Assembly: GCA_037439425.1 (NCBI GenBank)
Contig: JBBIWA010000042.1
Location: forward strand, 1-46,073
DNA: 46,073 nucleotides
DNA from: JBBIWA01 sp037439425
Lineage (GTDB): Bacteria > Acidobacteriota > Blastocatellia > RBC074
Direction of reading: 5' to 3'
Shown: positions 7,983-16,515 of the stretch, piece after piece
How the letters are laid out: each line of letters begins with the position of its first letter
Position numbering within the stretch: position 1 is the stretch's first letter
Notes under the pieces: model-generated
What the model was told of the DNA's origin: nothing
Database searches by the model: none
What the model saw: the letters and a program-made list of their open reading frames with translations, nothing else
Program-made: the position numbers and the translations under genes

Positions 7983-9638
7983 GTGAAAAGAAATTGGCCC
8001 AAAGTCGCAGCTTTCAGCCTGATGGTCGCTCTGCTAGCCATTAGCTCGCTGGTGCGTCCATCGGCAGCCGCAGAGGACTATACCGCGCAGATAAATAAGA
8101 TCCATAGCGATTACGTTAAAGCGCTGGAGATCATCCGCAACAACTATGTGCTTCCAGTTGAATACGAGGTGTTGACCAAGGCTGCCATTCAAGGCATGTT
8201 GCGCACGCTTGACCCGCACTCAAATTTCTACGACCGGAAAGCCTTCGAAGAGATGCGCACCGAACAGCGCAGCCAGTACTTTGGGATCGGCGCCACGATC
8301 GGGCCGCGTGATGGCAAGGTCTATATCCTGGAACCCTTCAAAAACACGCCCGCTGCGCGCGCGGGCCTGCGCTATGGTGATCAGATCATCGAGATTGACG
8401 GCAAGAAGACAGACCGCTGGAGTTCGGATCAGGTGCGCAATGCGCTGCGCGGCGAGCGGGGGACCAAAGTCAAAGTCACCGTGCAGCGCGCCGGGGTGGC
8501 AGACCCCATTACTGTGACTATCGAGCGTGATGCGGTGGCGCTTCCGGCCGTTTCAGACTACTACCTCATCAGACCGGGCGTTGGCTATATCGTCATGCCC
8601 CGCGGCTTCCACTCCACGACGAGCGACGAGCTGACAGTCGCCATTGCTGAGCTGAAAGAGAAGGGCGCCACTTCGCTGATTCTCGATCTGCGGGACAATC
8701 CGGGCGGGTTCCTTGATCAGGCGATTAAAGTTGCGGATAAGTTTCTCCAGCGTGGCCAGACGGTGCTCTCCATTCGCGGGCGCGAAGATCGCTCCCTCAA
8801 CCGCGATTTGCCGGCCGAATCGGGCTCGCCAGAGACCTTGCCGTTGGTAGTCCTGATCAATGGTCAATCGGCTTCAGCCTCAGAGATCGTCGCAGGAGCA
8901 ATTCAAGATCACGACCGCGGATTGATCGTGGGTGAGACCAGCTTTGGCAAGGGGCTGGTGCAGACGATCTTCCCGCTGCCGGGCGGCGCTGGGCTGACAT
9001 TGACCACGGCGCGCTACTACACGCCCAGTGGCCGATTAATTCAGCGCGATTACTCCAATGGCTCATTCTACGACTACATTTCGCGGCGCAACGCGCAAGG
9101 GGATAAGGCTGCCACCCCACCACCACGCAATGATCAGAAGCAAACAGACCTGGGCCGCACCGTCTTTGGCGGCGGCGGCATCGAGCCTGATATTAAAGTT
9201 GAAAGTTCAGACAGTTTGACCCTGACCCAGCGGTTGCTTTATCACGGCCTGTTTCTCTTTGTGCGCGAGTTGACCGCCGGCTCCATTGCCACTGCGCCGC
9301 CGCAGTTCAAGCTCAATGGGATTGAGTTTGATCATCAGCTCAAGCCGAATGAGTTTCTGATCACAGATGAGATACTCAAGGCCTATAAAGATTTCATGGC
9401 TGAGTTTCTGCGCAAGCGTCCCGAGTATGGTCTGACGCTTCAGGCGGTGGAGGAGAATCTGGCCTGGGCGCGCAAGCAGATCCGGCAGGAAGTGTTGTGG
9501 GCAGCCTACGGACAGGAGACAATGCGGCGGGCGATGGCCGATCTAGACCTCCAATTGCAGCGCGCGATTGAGGAATTGCCCAATGCCGCGCAGCTGGCTG
9601 AGCGCGCACGCCGCAATCGAAGTGCGCAGCGCAACTAA
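7983..9638 (+). CDS. S41-family C-terminal processing protease with PDZ domain
   Basis: A 551-residue exported serine protease of the CtpA/Prc group. Order: signal peptide (to about residue 30), helical N-terminal segment, PDZ domain (about 100-180, FGIGATIGP to VTIERD), then the S41 core. The catalytic Ser is S298 in NGQSASASEI and the base is K323 in ETSFGKG, spaced 25 residues apart as in Prc. About 160 further residues follow with no recognised domain. The GTG start at 7983 is well supported by AAGGAG six bases upstream. It is probably transcribed alone: a promoter-like site lies upstream and a strong terminator 28 bases downstream. Family members trim periplasmic or membrane proteins at the C terminus; the target here is unknown. 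Confidence 0.92.
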   Translation: MKRNWPKVAAFSLMVALLAISSLVRPSAAAEDYTAQINKIHSDYVKALEIIRNNYVLPVEYEVLTKAAIQGMLRTLDPHSNFYDRKAFEEMRTEQRSQYFGIGATIGPRDGKVYILEPFKNTPAARAGLRYGDQIIEIDGKKTDRWSSDQVRNALRGERGTKVKVTVQRAGVADPITVTIERDAVALPAVSDYYLIRPGVGYIVMPRGFHSTTSDELTVAIAELKEKGATSLILDLRDNPGGFLDQAIKVADKFLQRGQTVLSIRGREDRSLNRDLPAESGSPETLPLVVLINGQSASASEIVAGAIQDHDRGLIVGETSFGKGLVQTIFPLPGGAGLTLTTARYYTPSGRLIQRDYSNGSFYDYISRRNAQGDKAATPPPRNDQKQTDLGRTVFGGGGIEPDIKVESSDSLTLTQRLLYHGLFLFVRELTAGSIATAPPQFKLNGIEFDHQLKPNEFLITDEILKAYKDFMAEFLRKRPEYGLTLQAVEENLAWARKQIRQEVLWAAYGQETMRRAMADLDLQLQRAIEELPNAAQLAERARRNRSAQRN

Positions 9639-9665
9639 ACAGCGGCTCCCGACCAGGGCTTGCGC

Positions 9666-9699
9666 AAGGGCGGCTGAGCAGTTTTCAGCCGCCCTTTTT
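9666..9699 (+). terminator. Strong intrinsic terminator after the S41 gene
   Basis: A perfect 12-bp stem, AAGGGCGGCTGA (9666-9677) with TCAGCCGCCCTT (9685-9696), has a 7-base loop, and a run of T continues to 9699. It sits 28 bases after the S41 stop codon. Confidence 0.88.
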
Positions 9700-9720
9700 C
9701 AATGTGGATCGTTCGTCGTG

Positions 9721-11451
9721 ATGTTGCACATGACCCGAAAGCGAATCATTCTGGCCATGCTGGCTGGGTTTCTGCTGGCGCTCGGCGGATGGATCTATAG
9801 CCGCCGCCTATCGCGGGTGAACCTGGAGAGCTACGTGCCGGAGTCGGCGCTCGGCTTTGTTGAGGTCAATGATTTACCGCGTCTGGTTGAGCGGTTGACG
9901 CAGACCGAAGCCTGGCAGCAACTGGCTCCGGCTTTTGGGATCTCGAACCGGCTGCGCTACCAGAGCCGGATGGGGGCGCTGGCGCGCTTGACTGGGATTG
10001 GCTCGCCAGAAGCGCTTGTGCTGGCACGCGCGCAATATGCCATTGTAGTGACTGGTATTGAAGTGCGCGGCGATGAGGTCAAACCCCGTCTGGCTGTGAT
10101 CGCTGAAACGCACCTGAGTCCTGATCGGTTGCGCGAAGTGATCCAGCGGAGACTTCCGCAACTAGCCCAGTATGCTTATGGCCAGCCAGTGGCCGAGACA
10201 ACTCAGTACGGCGGCGTGCCAGTAACGATCTATCGCACGGCTGCGAGCGATCGGCGCTTGCTCTCGGCACAGATCGAAAGTGAATGGATTATTGCTAATC
10301 ATCCCGATCCGCTGCGGGCTTGCATTGATACGCGGCAGGGACGCACGCCTTCGATGGCCCACAACTTCTATCTGCGGGCTGCGCGGCCAGCGGTCGAGCG
10401 CTCAGGCGATCTGTTTGCCTTCATCAGCGGGTCGGGCCTTCAGCGCCTGTTACAGTTTGGCGCTTATCTGGTAGCCGGCCGGCTGCTGGGTGCGACGCCC
10501 TTTTCCGGCGCGGTTGAAGGGCTGCTGGCCGATATTTCGTCGCGCGCTTCGGAAGGCGTGGCTTATGCCGTCAGCTTTGAAAATGGTGTGGTGGTTGATC
10601 GCTATGTATGGTTATTCAAACCTCCTGTTGTAGAGATCCTGCAGAAGGCGATCACGATCAAGGAGAATGGCTCCAGTGCGCTCAGTTTGGTTCCCCACTC
10701 GGCCAGGGATGTGACCTTGATCAAGGTCGAGGATCCAGGCCGGGCGCTGGATGGCATCGAGATGGCGATTGCCTCTCAGATTGGAGTTGGGCAAAGCATC
10801 TTTCTGCGCCAGTTTATGATCAGCGCGCGCGAGGCACTGCTGGGGCTGAAAGCGGGGGAGAGGGCCGCGCCTGCTATCGGCGGTGAGATCCTCAGTATGG
10901 GGTTTACCGAAGAGCTGGCCGACCGTGTGATCCTCATCGCCGTGCGTGATCGCGCCATGCTTGAGCGCTTAGTCTCAACGTTTCTTTCCCACAGTGGCGC
11001 GACTATCCGCCGCCAGGACTATCAAGGCGTTGAGTTGCTCCTTTCCAGCAACCGGCAGCGTGGGGCAGCGGCTTTCATCAATGGATTTCTGGCGCTGGGT
11101 GCGCCGGAGCAGCTCAAACGGTTGATTGAGGCACAACAGCGCGGCGAGTCGCTTACTTCGACAGCCCAATTTGCGGCTACTAGCAAGCCCTCGATACCGG
11201 CTCTGGTGCTCAGTTTTTCCTCGGTGAGAGAGGATGCGGCAATGATGATGACAAAACTAGCACGCCGATTGGGGGACAAACCAGAAGCGCGGACCGTCGA
11301 GCAGAAGCTCCAGCAACTTCCGCTGGCAGCCAGCGCGATGGCGCTTAACGAGCTAGGGATTTACATCGAATCGCACGCTCCACTAGGCAATTTCCCTTTT
11401 ATCGTTTCGCTGCTGGAGAGCGCTATCAAGGATCAACCCCTGGGACCATAG
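9721..11451 (+). CDS. Membrane-anchored protein of unknown function (DUF3352-like)
   Basis: A 576-residue protein with one N-terminal anchor (IILAMLAGFLLALGGWIYS) and a large extracytoplasmic part. The opening (YVPESALGFVEVNDLPRLVERL) resembles DUF3352-type proteins, which begin with 'VP.d...yvev.dlp'. No catalytic motif is evident. Start: ATG at 9721 (or 9730) just before the anchor; the frame runs upstream into the S41 gene and across the terminator, so those extra codons are unlikely. It is followed at once by the LolD-like ATPase gene, so the two may be co-transcribed. Confidence 0.68.
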   Translation: MLHMTRKRIILAMLAGFLLALGGWIYSRRLSRVNLESYVPESALGFVEVNDLPRLVERLTQTEAWQQLAPAFGISNRLRYQSRMGALARLTGIGSPEALVLARAQYAIVVTGIEVRGDEVKPRLAVIAETHLSPDRLREVIQRRLPQLAQYAYGQPVAETTQYGGVPVTIYRTAASDRRLLSAQIESEWIIANHPDPLRACIDTRQGRTPSMAHNFYLRAARPAVERSGDLFAFISGSGLQRLLQFGAYLVAGRLLGATPFSGAVEGLLADISSRASEGVAYAVSFENGVVVDRYVWLFKPPVVEILQKAITIKENGSSALSLVPHSARDVTLIKVEDPGRALDGIEMAIASQIGVGQSIFLRQFMISAREALLGLKAGERAAPAIGGEILSMGFTEELADRVILIAVRDRAMLERLVSTFLSHSGATIRRQDYQGVELLLSSNRQRGAAAFINGFLALGAPEQLKRLIEAQQRGESLTSTAQFAATSKPSIPALVLSFSSVREDAAMMMTKLARRLGDKPEARTVEQKLQQLPLAASAMALNELGIYIESHAPLGNFPFIVSLLESAIKDQPLGP

Positions 11452-11457
11452 TTGCAG

Positions 11458-12207
11458 ATGCCTGTTATGGAAGCTACCGGTCTGGTGAAAGCAGATAAGC
11501 AATTGCGTGAAGGGCGCGCCGAGAGTGAGCCTTTGCTGCGAGCTGTCGCTTTGACCAAGGTCTATCACGGGCGCGTGGAAGAGGTCGAAGTTTTTCGCGA
11601 TCTCAACCTGGAAGTCCGGCGCGGTGAGATGGTGGCCATCGTCGGTGCGTCAGGAGCAGGCAAATCCACGTTGCTGCATCTGCTAGGTGGGCTTGACCGG
11701 CCCACCGCGGGAAGCGTGATTTTAGATAAGTTTGACATGGTCAAAGCCAGTGATGTAGACTTGACTCGCCTCCGCAACCGGGCGATAGGTTTTGTCTTTC
11801 AGTTTCATCATTTACTGCCAGAGTTCTCGGCTCTGGAGAATGTGATGATGCCGTTGCTGGTAGGCGGATTTCAGCGGCGCGAGGCGCGCGCGAGCGCTTT
11901 CGATCTTTTGGAGCGTGTCGGGCTCGAGGCGCGTGCCCATCACCGTCCGGGTGAACTCTCTGGCGGTGAGCGGCAGCGTGTGGCTCTGGCGCGGGCGCTA
12001 GTACGTTCTCCGGTTCTGTTGCTGGCCGATGAGCCGACAGGCAATCTCGACCAACATACGGGCGAGCAGGTGCAAGCGCTGATCCGTCAGCTGCACGCGA
12101 CCCAGCATTTGACCTCGGTCATCGTCACGCATAACGAACGGCTCGCCGCCATTTGTGATCGCGTACTTCATTTAGAGAACGGCAGGCTCAGTGAGTTTCG
12201 AGTTTGA
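11458..12207 (+). CDS. LolD-like ABC transporter ATPase
   Basis: A 249-residue ABC ATPase of the MacB/LolD/FtsE group. Walker A is GASGAGKST (about residue 63), the Q-loop region FVFQFHHLLPEFSALENVM, the signature LSGGERQRVALARAL, Walker B LLLADEPTGNLD and the H-loop VIVTHN. The FQFHHLLPEF stretch and overall length are typical of LolD, which powers lipoprotein release from the inner membrane. An N-terminal extension of about 25 residues precedes the domain. ATG at 11458 is chosen; 11467 is possible, and the frame also opens with TTG at 11452 right after the previous stop. No permease (LolC/E) follows, so the partner must lie elsewhere. Confidence 0.85.
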   Translation: MPVMEATGLVKADKQLREGRAESEPLLRAVALTKVYHGRVEEVEVFRDLNLEVRRGEMVAIVGASGAGKSTLLHLLGGLDRPTAGSVILDKFDMVKASDVDLTRLRNRAIGFVFQFHHLLPEFSALENVMMPLLVGGFQRREARASAFDLLERVGLEARAHHRPGELSGGERQRVALARALVRSPVLLLADEPTGNLDQHTGEQVQALIRQLHATQHLTSVIVTHNERLAAICDRVLHLENGRLSEFRV

Positions 12208-12620
12208 CCGCTCGGCAAAGAATGGCCCTGCCCGCACTAAGTACTGATCGCCATAATTACGCCGCTAGTTGTTTTTGCAGCAACCAGTTGAATATGCTGG
12301 ATTCTTTTCACTGGCTAACTGACGGAGTATTTATGGCGCCTTGTACTAAGGATGCCTTCATTGTCAAGAGCATCGTAGCGTTTGAGAGGAACGCTTGGGA
12401 GTCGAGCTTGGCTGCAGATGAAGGAGGAAATTTCGTCGAGAAAGCGACTTTTGGAATGGCGTTTACACAAAGCTGGTCTGGGCTGGCGAGCTGAGTGCAG
12501 GAGAGACAGAGGGAGCCGCAGGACCTGAAGCTACTTGAGAGGCAGGCGCTTCTGCCTCGCCGGTTAAGATGTGTAGGTGTTGTTGCCGGGTGGGAGTGAC
12601 TTGAACAATGGGGAGGAGGT
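12208..12620. other. Gap without a convincing gene
   Basis: An open frame from 12204 to 12494 (possible ATG at 12294, product MLDSFHWLTDGVF...) has no ribosome binding site and no recognised family. Open frames on the other strand here look like chance. I see no repeat or RNA gene. Confidence 0.35.
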
Positions 12621-12891
12621 ATGAAAACCAAGATTCCCAAGGGCTGGTTTCGGATGCTTGTTTTAATGAGCTTGCTTTTGGCACCCTCATCCTTTTTGTC
12701 AAATCTGCTACCAAATACCGACTTGTACATATGAGGTAACTGGGTGGGAGTGCATACAATTCACTTGCAGGATGAGAACCTGCCAGGAAGTGGAGTTCCC
12801 CTGTTACTATGAATGGGGCAGATGCATTTACAATCCAGATTACAGCACTGAATCGAAAGTATGCGGTGGGCAGTGTGGCTGTTGGTATTAA
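12621..12891 (+). CDS. Small secreted cysteine-rich protein, frame-interrupted
   Basis: ATG at 12621 follows GGGGAGGAGG and opens a signal peptide, MKTKIPKGWFRMLVLMSLLL, then APSSF. In its own frame it stops after 37 codons. If one T of the T5 run at 12693-12697 is skipped, the next frame continues CQICYQIPTC...WECIQFTC...CGGQCGCWY and stops at TAA 12889-12891. The joined product would be about 89 residues with 11 cysteines, starting right at the signal peptide cleavage region. The reconstruction is persuasive because signal peptide and Cys-rich part abut, and the next gene's ribosome binding site begins at this stop codon. I know no matching family. The frame break is a real mutation, a homopolymer error or, least likely, programmed +1 shifting. 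Confidence 0.5.
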
Positions 12892-12901
12892 GGAGGGCTG
12901 T

Positions 12902-13409
12902 ATGCCGAGGAGAAGTGTGTTTGTGGTGATCATTGTCTGTGTCTTGGGAGTATCTTCCTTACTATGTAGTCAGGTCTTTTCAAAAACCCTCCTGGCTGAA
13001 GTACAAAGTTATTTACCAGGAATATGTTGTTGAAGAGGATGGCTCGAAGCGAGTGACCGACATAGCCACCAAAACCCAAGATGAAACAGGTAGATGGCAG
13101 ATGACTAAACTGGTAAACCCCTACAAGATGTATATGGTCCCTGGCGAGGGAGTCTATCTGGAAGGGGACGGCAGAGCAGAATTTCGGAGCCCTGCGCTGA
13201 CAGGGCCAGTCCGGATCCCTAAAGAGAGATATTTTCAGAACCCTGGTTTTGCCGGTGAAGAGAAGGTAGCGGGATATGATTGCGTTGTTATAAAGCAAGG
13301 CAGTTCTACCTTTTATATTTCTCCCGATCTGGATGGTGAGTATTTAAAGGTAGTGGTTGAGGGAGAGAAGAAGAAAAAAGTGTTCGAAGCTGTGGCTGTA
13401 ATTCGTTGA
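12902..13409 (+). CDS. Secreted protein of unknown function, frame-interrupted
   Basis: ATG at 12902 follows AGGAGG five bases upstream and gives the signal peptide MPRRSVFVVIIVCVLGVSS, then LLCSQVFSK. That frame ends at about 13033. The next frame carries the mature part from KPSWLKYKVIYQEYV to the stop at 13409, with EKVAGYDCVVIKQGSSTFYI and SPDLDGEYLKVVVEG. Skipping one base in TTTTCAAAAACCC (12977-12989) joins them into about 168 residues. The mature half vaguely resembles small exported beta-rich proteins of the DUF4412 kind, but I would not assign a family. It starts 11 bases after the Cys-rich gene and has the same type of +1 break, so the two are probably one operon. Confidence 0.55.
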
Positions 13410-13596
13410 CCAAGCGGCAAAGCATAAAGTCACGGCGTGGTTCGCTGGCTGGAATCAGGAAATCCGCCGTCCGGGCCACCGAAGTCTAAAAGCTGACTAC
13501 CTTGATAGCACAAGCAGGAGTCACGAGGGGAAGTCTTTAGGAGTAGCCCCTTGGTTTTTTGGATTTGCAAACTTCGAACTTGAAATTTAAAAAGGG

Positions 13597-15975
13597 ATGT
13601 TCGAACGGTACACCGAGAAAGCTCGCCGCGTTATCTTCTTCGCTCGCTATGAGGCGAGTCAGTTCGGCGCGTCACAAATCGAGGCCGAGCACATCCTGCT
13701 AGGCTTGATGCGCGAAGACAAAAATCTCACCTCTCGCTTCTTCAGTCGTTCCCAAACCAGTATCGAATCCATTCGCAAGGAGATCGAAGGACGCACCATC
13801 TTGCGCGAGCGCATCTCGACCTCGGTGGATCTACCGCTGTCAGTAGAAGCAAAACGAGTACTGGCTTTTGCTGCTGAAGAATCGGAGCGGTTGGGTCATC
13901 GCCACATCGGAACGGAGCATCTGCTGCTGGGGTTGCTGCGCGAGGAGAACTCGGTGGCTGCTGAGATCCTCTACGAACGGGGCCTGAGCATCTCGGCCAT
14001 TCGCAACGAGCTGATGCGCCAGGCCGGACAAGAGCGCAGCGCCAATGCCAAGAAGGAGATGCCGCACCTGGTCGAGTTTAGCCGCGATCTGACCGAGGCG
14101 GCCCTTGAGGGCAAGCTCGATCCGCTGGTTGGTCGAGAAAAGGAACTGGAACGGGTGATTCAGATCCTTTGCCGCCGCACCAAGAATAATCCGGTCCTGA
14201 TCGGCGAGCCGGGCGTGGGCAAAACCGCTATCGTCGAAGGCCTAGCGCAGCGCATCGTTTCAGGCGAAGTGCCGCCTTTCCTCCTCGACAAACGCATTTT
14301 GGCTCTAGACCTGAGCCTGATCGTCGCCGGGACGAAATATCGCGGTCAGTTTGAGGAGCGCATGAAGACCATCATGCGCGAGCTGATTGAAAATCCCCAT
14401 TGCATTATCTTCATTGACGAGCTCCACACACTGGTCGGAGCCGGATCGGCTGAAGGCTCGCTGGATGCCGCCAATATTCTCAAACCCGCGCTCTCGCGCG
14501 GTGAGATTCAATGCATCGGCGCGACCACTCCGGCCGAATTCCGCAAATCGATCGAAAAAGATCGTTCGCTTGAACGCCGCTTCCAATCGGTGAAAGTTGC
14601 AGCGCCCAGCGAGGCCGAAGCCATCATCATCCTGGAAGGCGTCAAGGATCGCTACGAGTCATATCATAACGTGCGCTACACACCCGAAGCGATCGAGGCG
14701 GCGGTCTATCAATCGAACCGCTATCTGGTTGAACGTTTCCTGCCGGACAAGGCGATTGATGTGATTGATGAGGCTGGGGCGCGCGTCAAGCTGAGGGCGC
14801 ATCGGGAACGTCCTTACCTGCCGCCTCCGCGCCAGCGCGAGCGGTTAAGTTATTTCTCGCCGCGCCGATCTCACTATCGCGAGACGACTGAGTTTGAAGA
14901 GCCAGCAGCAGTCGTGACTAAGGATGATGTTGATGAAGTGATTGCGCGCTGGACGGGCATCCCGGTGAGCTCGATTCAAGAAGAGGAAACGGTCAAGTTG
15001 CTGCGTATCGAGACTGAGCTGCATAAGCGGATCATCAGTCAGGAGTCAGCCATTTCGGCGCTCGCGCGCGCAATCCGCCGCTCGCGCGCTGGTCTGAAGA
15101 ACCCGCAGCGCCCGGTCGGTTCTTTCCTCTTCCTCGGCCCGACGGGCGTAGGCAAGACCGAGGTGGCGCGTTCGCTGGCGGAATTCCTCTTCGGCTCAGA
15201 GCGCGCAATGATTCGCTTCGATATGTCTGAGTTTATGGAGAAGCACTCGGTCTCGAAGCTGATCGGCTCGCCGCCCGGTTACGTTGGACACGAAGAAGGA
15301 GGACAGCTGACCGAGCGCATCCGCCGCAATCCCTATTCGGTGCTGCTGTTGGATGAGATCGAGAAAGCCCACCCAGACATCTTCAATATTCTGCTCCAAG
15401 TCTTTGAAGACGGCATCCTGACCGATGCGCTCGGCAATACGGTGGATTTCAAAAATGTGATCATCATTATGACCTCGAACATCGGCGCGCGGTTCATCTT
15501 CAAACGTGGGCAGATGGGTTTTCGGTCCTCGAAGGAGGAACTCCTCGCCCAGAACGAAGAGCGCATTATGGCCGCCGTGCGCGAGACTTTCAATCCCGAA
15601 TTCATCAATCGTCTGGACGAGATTATCATCTTCGAGCCGCTCACTTATGACGATCTGTTGTGCATCGTCGGCCTGCTGGTGGAGCAACTCAACCGGACGC
15701 TGCAGCACCGCAAACTTGAAATCCGCCTCACCGAGGAGGCCAAACGATGGATTGTGGATAAGACCTGCACCGACCGCAGCTATGGTGCCAGACCGCTGCG
15801 CCGCGCTTTGCAAAAGTATGTCGAAGACCCACTCTCAGAGGCCGTAATTCAAGGACAGCTCAATGAGGCATTGCTGGTAGAGGTCTTTGTGGACAGCGAC
15901 CATCTCAACTATCGTCCGGTAATGGCTACAGCGTTGAACGAGGCGGATGAGACTGACGAGGTACTAATCCCCTAA
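13597..15975 (+). CDS. clpC: ClpC-type AAA+ unfoldase
   Basis: A 792-residue Clp/Hsp100 ATPase that unfolds substrates for ClpP. Order: double Clp-N repeat (1-150, starting MFERYTEKARRVIFFAR), D1 AAA+ (Walker A GEPGVGKT at about 203, Walker B IIFIDELHTLVGAG), a short linker, D2 AAA+ (Walker A GPTGVGKT at about 514, Walker B LLLDEIEKAHPDIFN), then a C-terminal D2-small domain. The ClpP-docking loop tripeptide is MGF in KRGQMGFRSS. Unusually, the coiled-coil middle domain expected after DEAGARVKLRA is replaced by about 40 Arg/Pro/Tyr-rich residues with no heptads or UVR motif. The start matches the family; the poly-A/G just upstream is a close-set ribosome binding site. Confidence 0.93.
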   Translation: MFERYTEKARRVIFFARYEASQFGASQIEAEHILLGLMREDKNLTSRFFSRSQTSIESIRKEIEGRTILRERISTSVDLPLSVEAKRVLAFAAEESERLGHRHIGTEHLLLGLLREENSVAAEILYERGLSISAIRNELMRQAGQERSANAKKEMPHLVEFSRDLTEAALEGKLDPLVGREKELERVIQILCRRTKNNPVLIGEPGVGKTAIVEGLAQRIVSGEVPPFLLDKRILALDLSLIVAGTKYRGQFEERMKTIMRELIENPHCIIFIDELHTLVGAGSAEGSLDAANILKPALSRGEIQCIGATTPAEFRKSIEKDRSLERRFQSVKVAAPSEAEAIIILEGVKDRYESYHNVRYTPEAIEAAVYQSNRYLVERFLPDKAIDVIDEAGARVKLRAHRERPYLPPPRQRERLSYFSPRRSHYRETTEFEEPAAVVTKDDVDEVIARWTGIPVSSIQEEETVKLLRIETELHKRIISQESAISALARAIRRSRAGLKNPQRPVGSFLFLGPTGVGKTEVARSLAEFLFGSERAMIRFDMSEFMEKHSVSKLIGSPPGYVGHEEGGQLTERIRRNPYSVLLLDEIEKAHPDIFNILLQVFEDGILTDALGNTVDFKNVIIIMTSNIGARFIFKRGQMGFRSSKEELLAQNEERIMAAVRETFNPEFINRLDEIIIFEPLTYDDLLCIVGLLVEQLNRTLQHRKLEIRLTEEAKRWIVDKTCTDRSYGARPLRRALQKYVEDPLSEAVIQGQLNEALLVEVFVDSDHLNYRPVMATALNEADETDEVLIP

Positions 15976-16515
15976 GAGTGAGTGAGCTTGTTTCTCATCA
16001 AGTTCTCTCTTGATCATCTCCCTTCCTCTCTTCCCCGCCCTTGGGTTCTTCTATGAACAAAACCGTGGGGCGTGCGTCTTTCCGCACCAGCAGGCCCAAG
16101 CTTATGGGGATTTTATCCTGCAAGAAATCGGTGGGGGATTCGTTCCTCGTTCAGGCTGATTGCTGGTCGCCGATCGAACCGGACAAGATAAGCAGAGCTT
16201 AATCTCCTGGGTGTTGATCTGGTTAGAGCGCGTGGCTACTATTCATAATCTTAGTCTTCGCATATAATGTTGGTCTCATTCGCACTGTCATCTGGAAAGC
16301 AGAGTCTTCGATGGGAGACAGGCAGAGGTCGTCAGGAGGAAGAATCCTTATCTCGTGAGCGATTCGTTACCTGTTTGAGGAGCAATGGCTGCTGCGGCGC
16401 CGAAGTTTGTCTGTGGCAGCTGCGGGCCACGGGGGAGATTACAAAGCGTGACGCAGTTGCGAGTGAGATGCGGTAGGTCGAGTCGGCAAATTCACCTTAA
16501 CTGGGAGAGAAGTTT
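15976..16515 (+). other. Gap upstream of bamA; possible -10 box and tiny ORF
   Basis: No convincing gene lies in these 540 bases. TATAAT at 16263-16268 could be a -10 box for bamA, but no good -35 is present. ATG at 16384, after GAGGAG, opens a 44-codon frame (with CGSCG near its start) whose TGA overlaps the bamA ATG at 16516. I cannot tell whether it is translated. A weak hairpin ATCAAG/CTTGAT sits at about 15997-16014, behind clpC. Confidence 0.3.

Noticed and set aside
12463..12933. 156-codon minus-strand frame opposite the Cys-rich gene
   Set aside because: The plus strand has two ribosome binding sites followed by signal peptides; the minus frame shows no motif.
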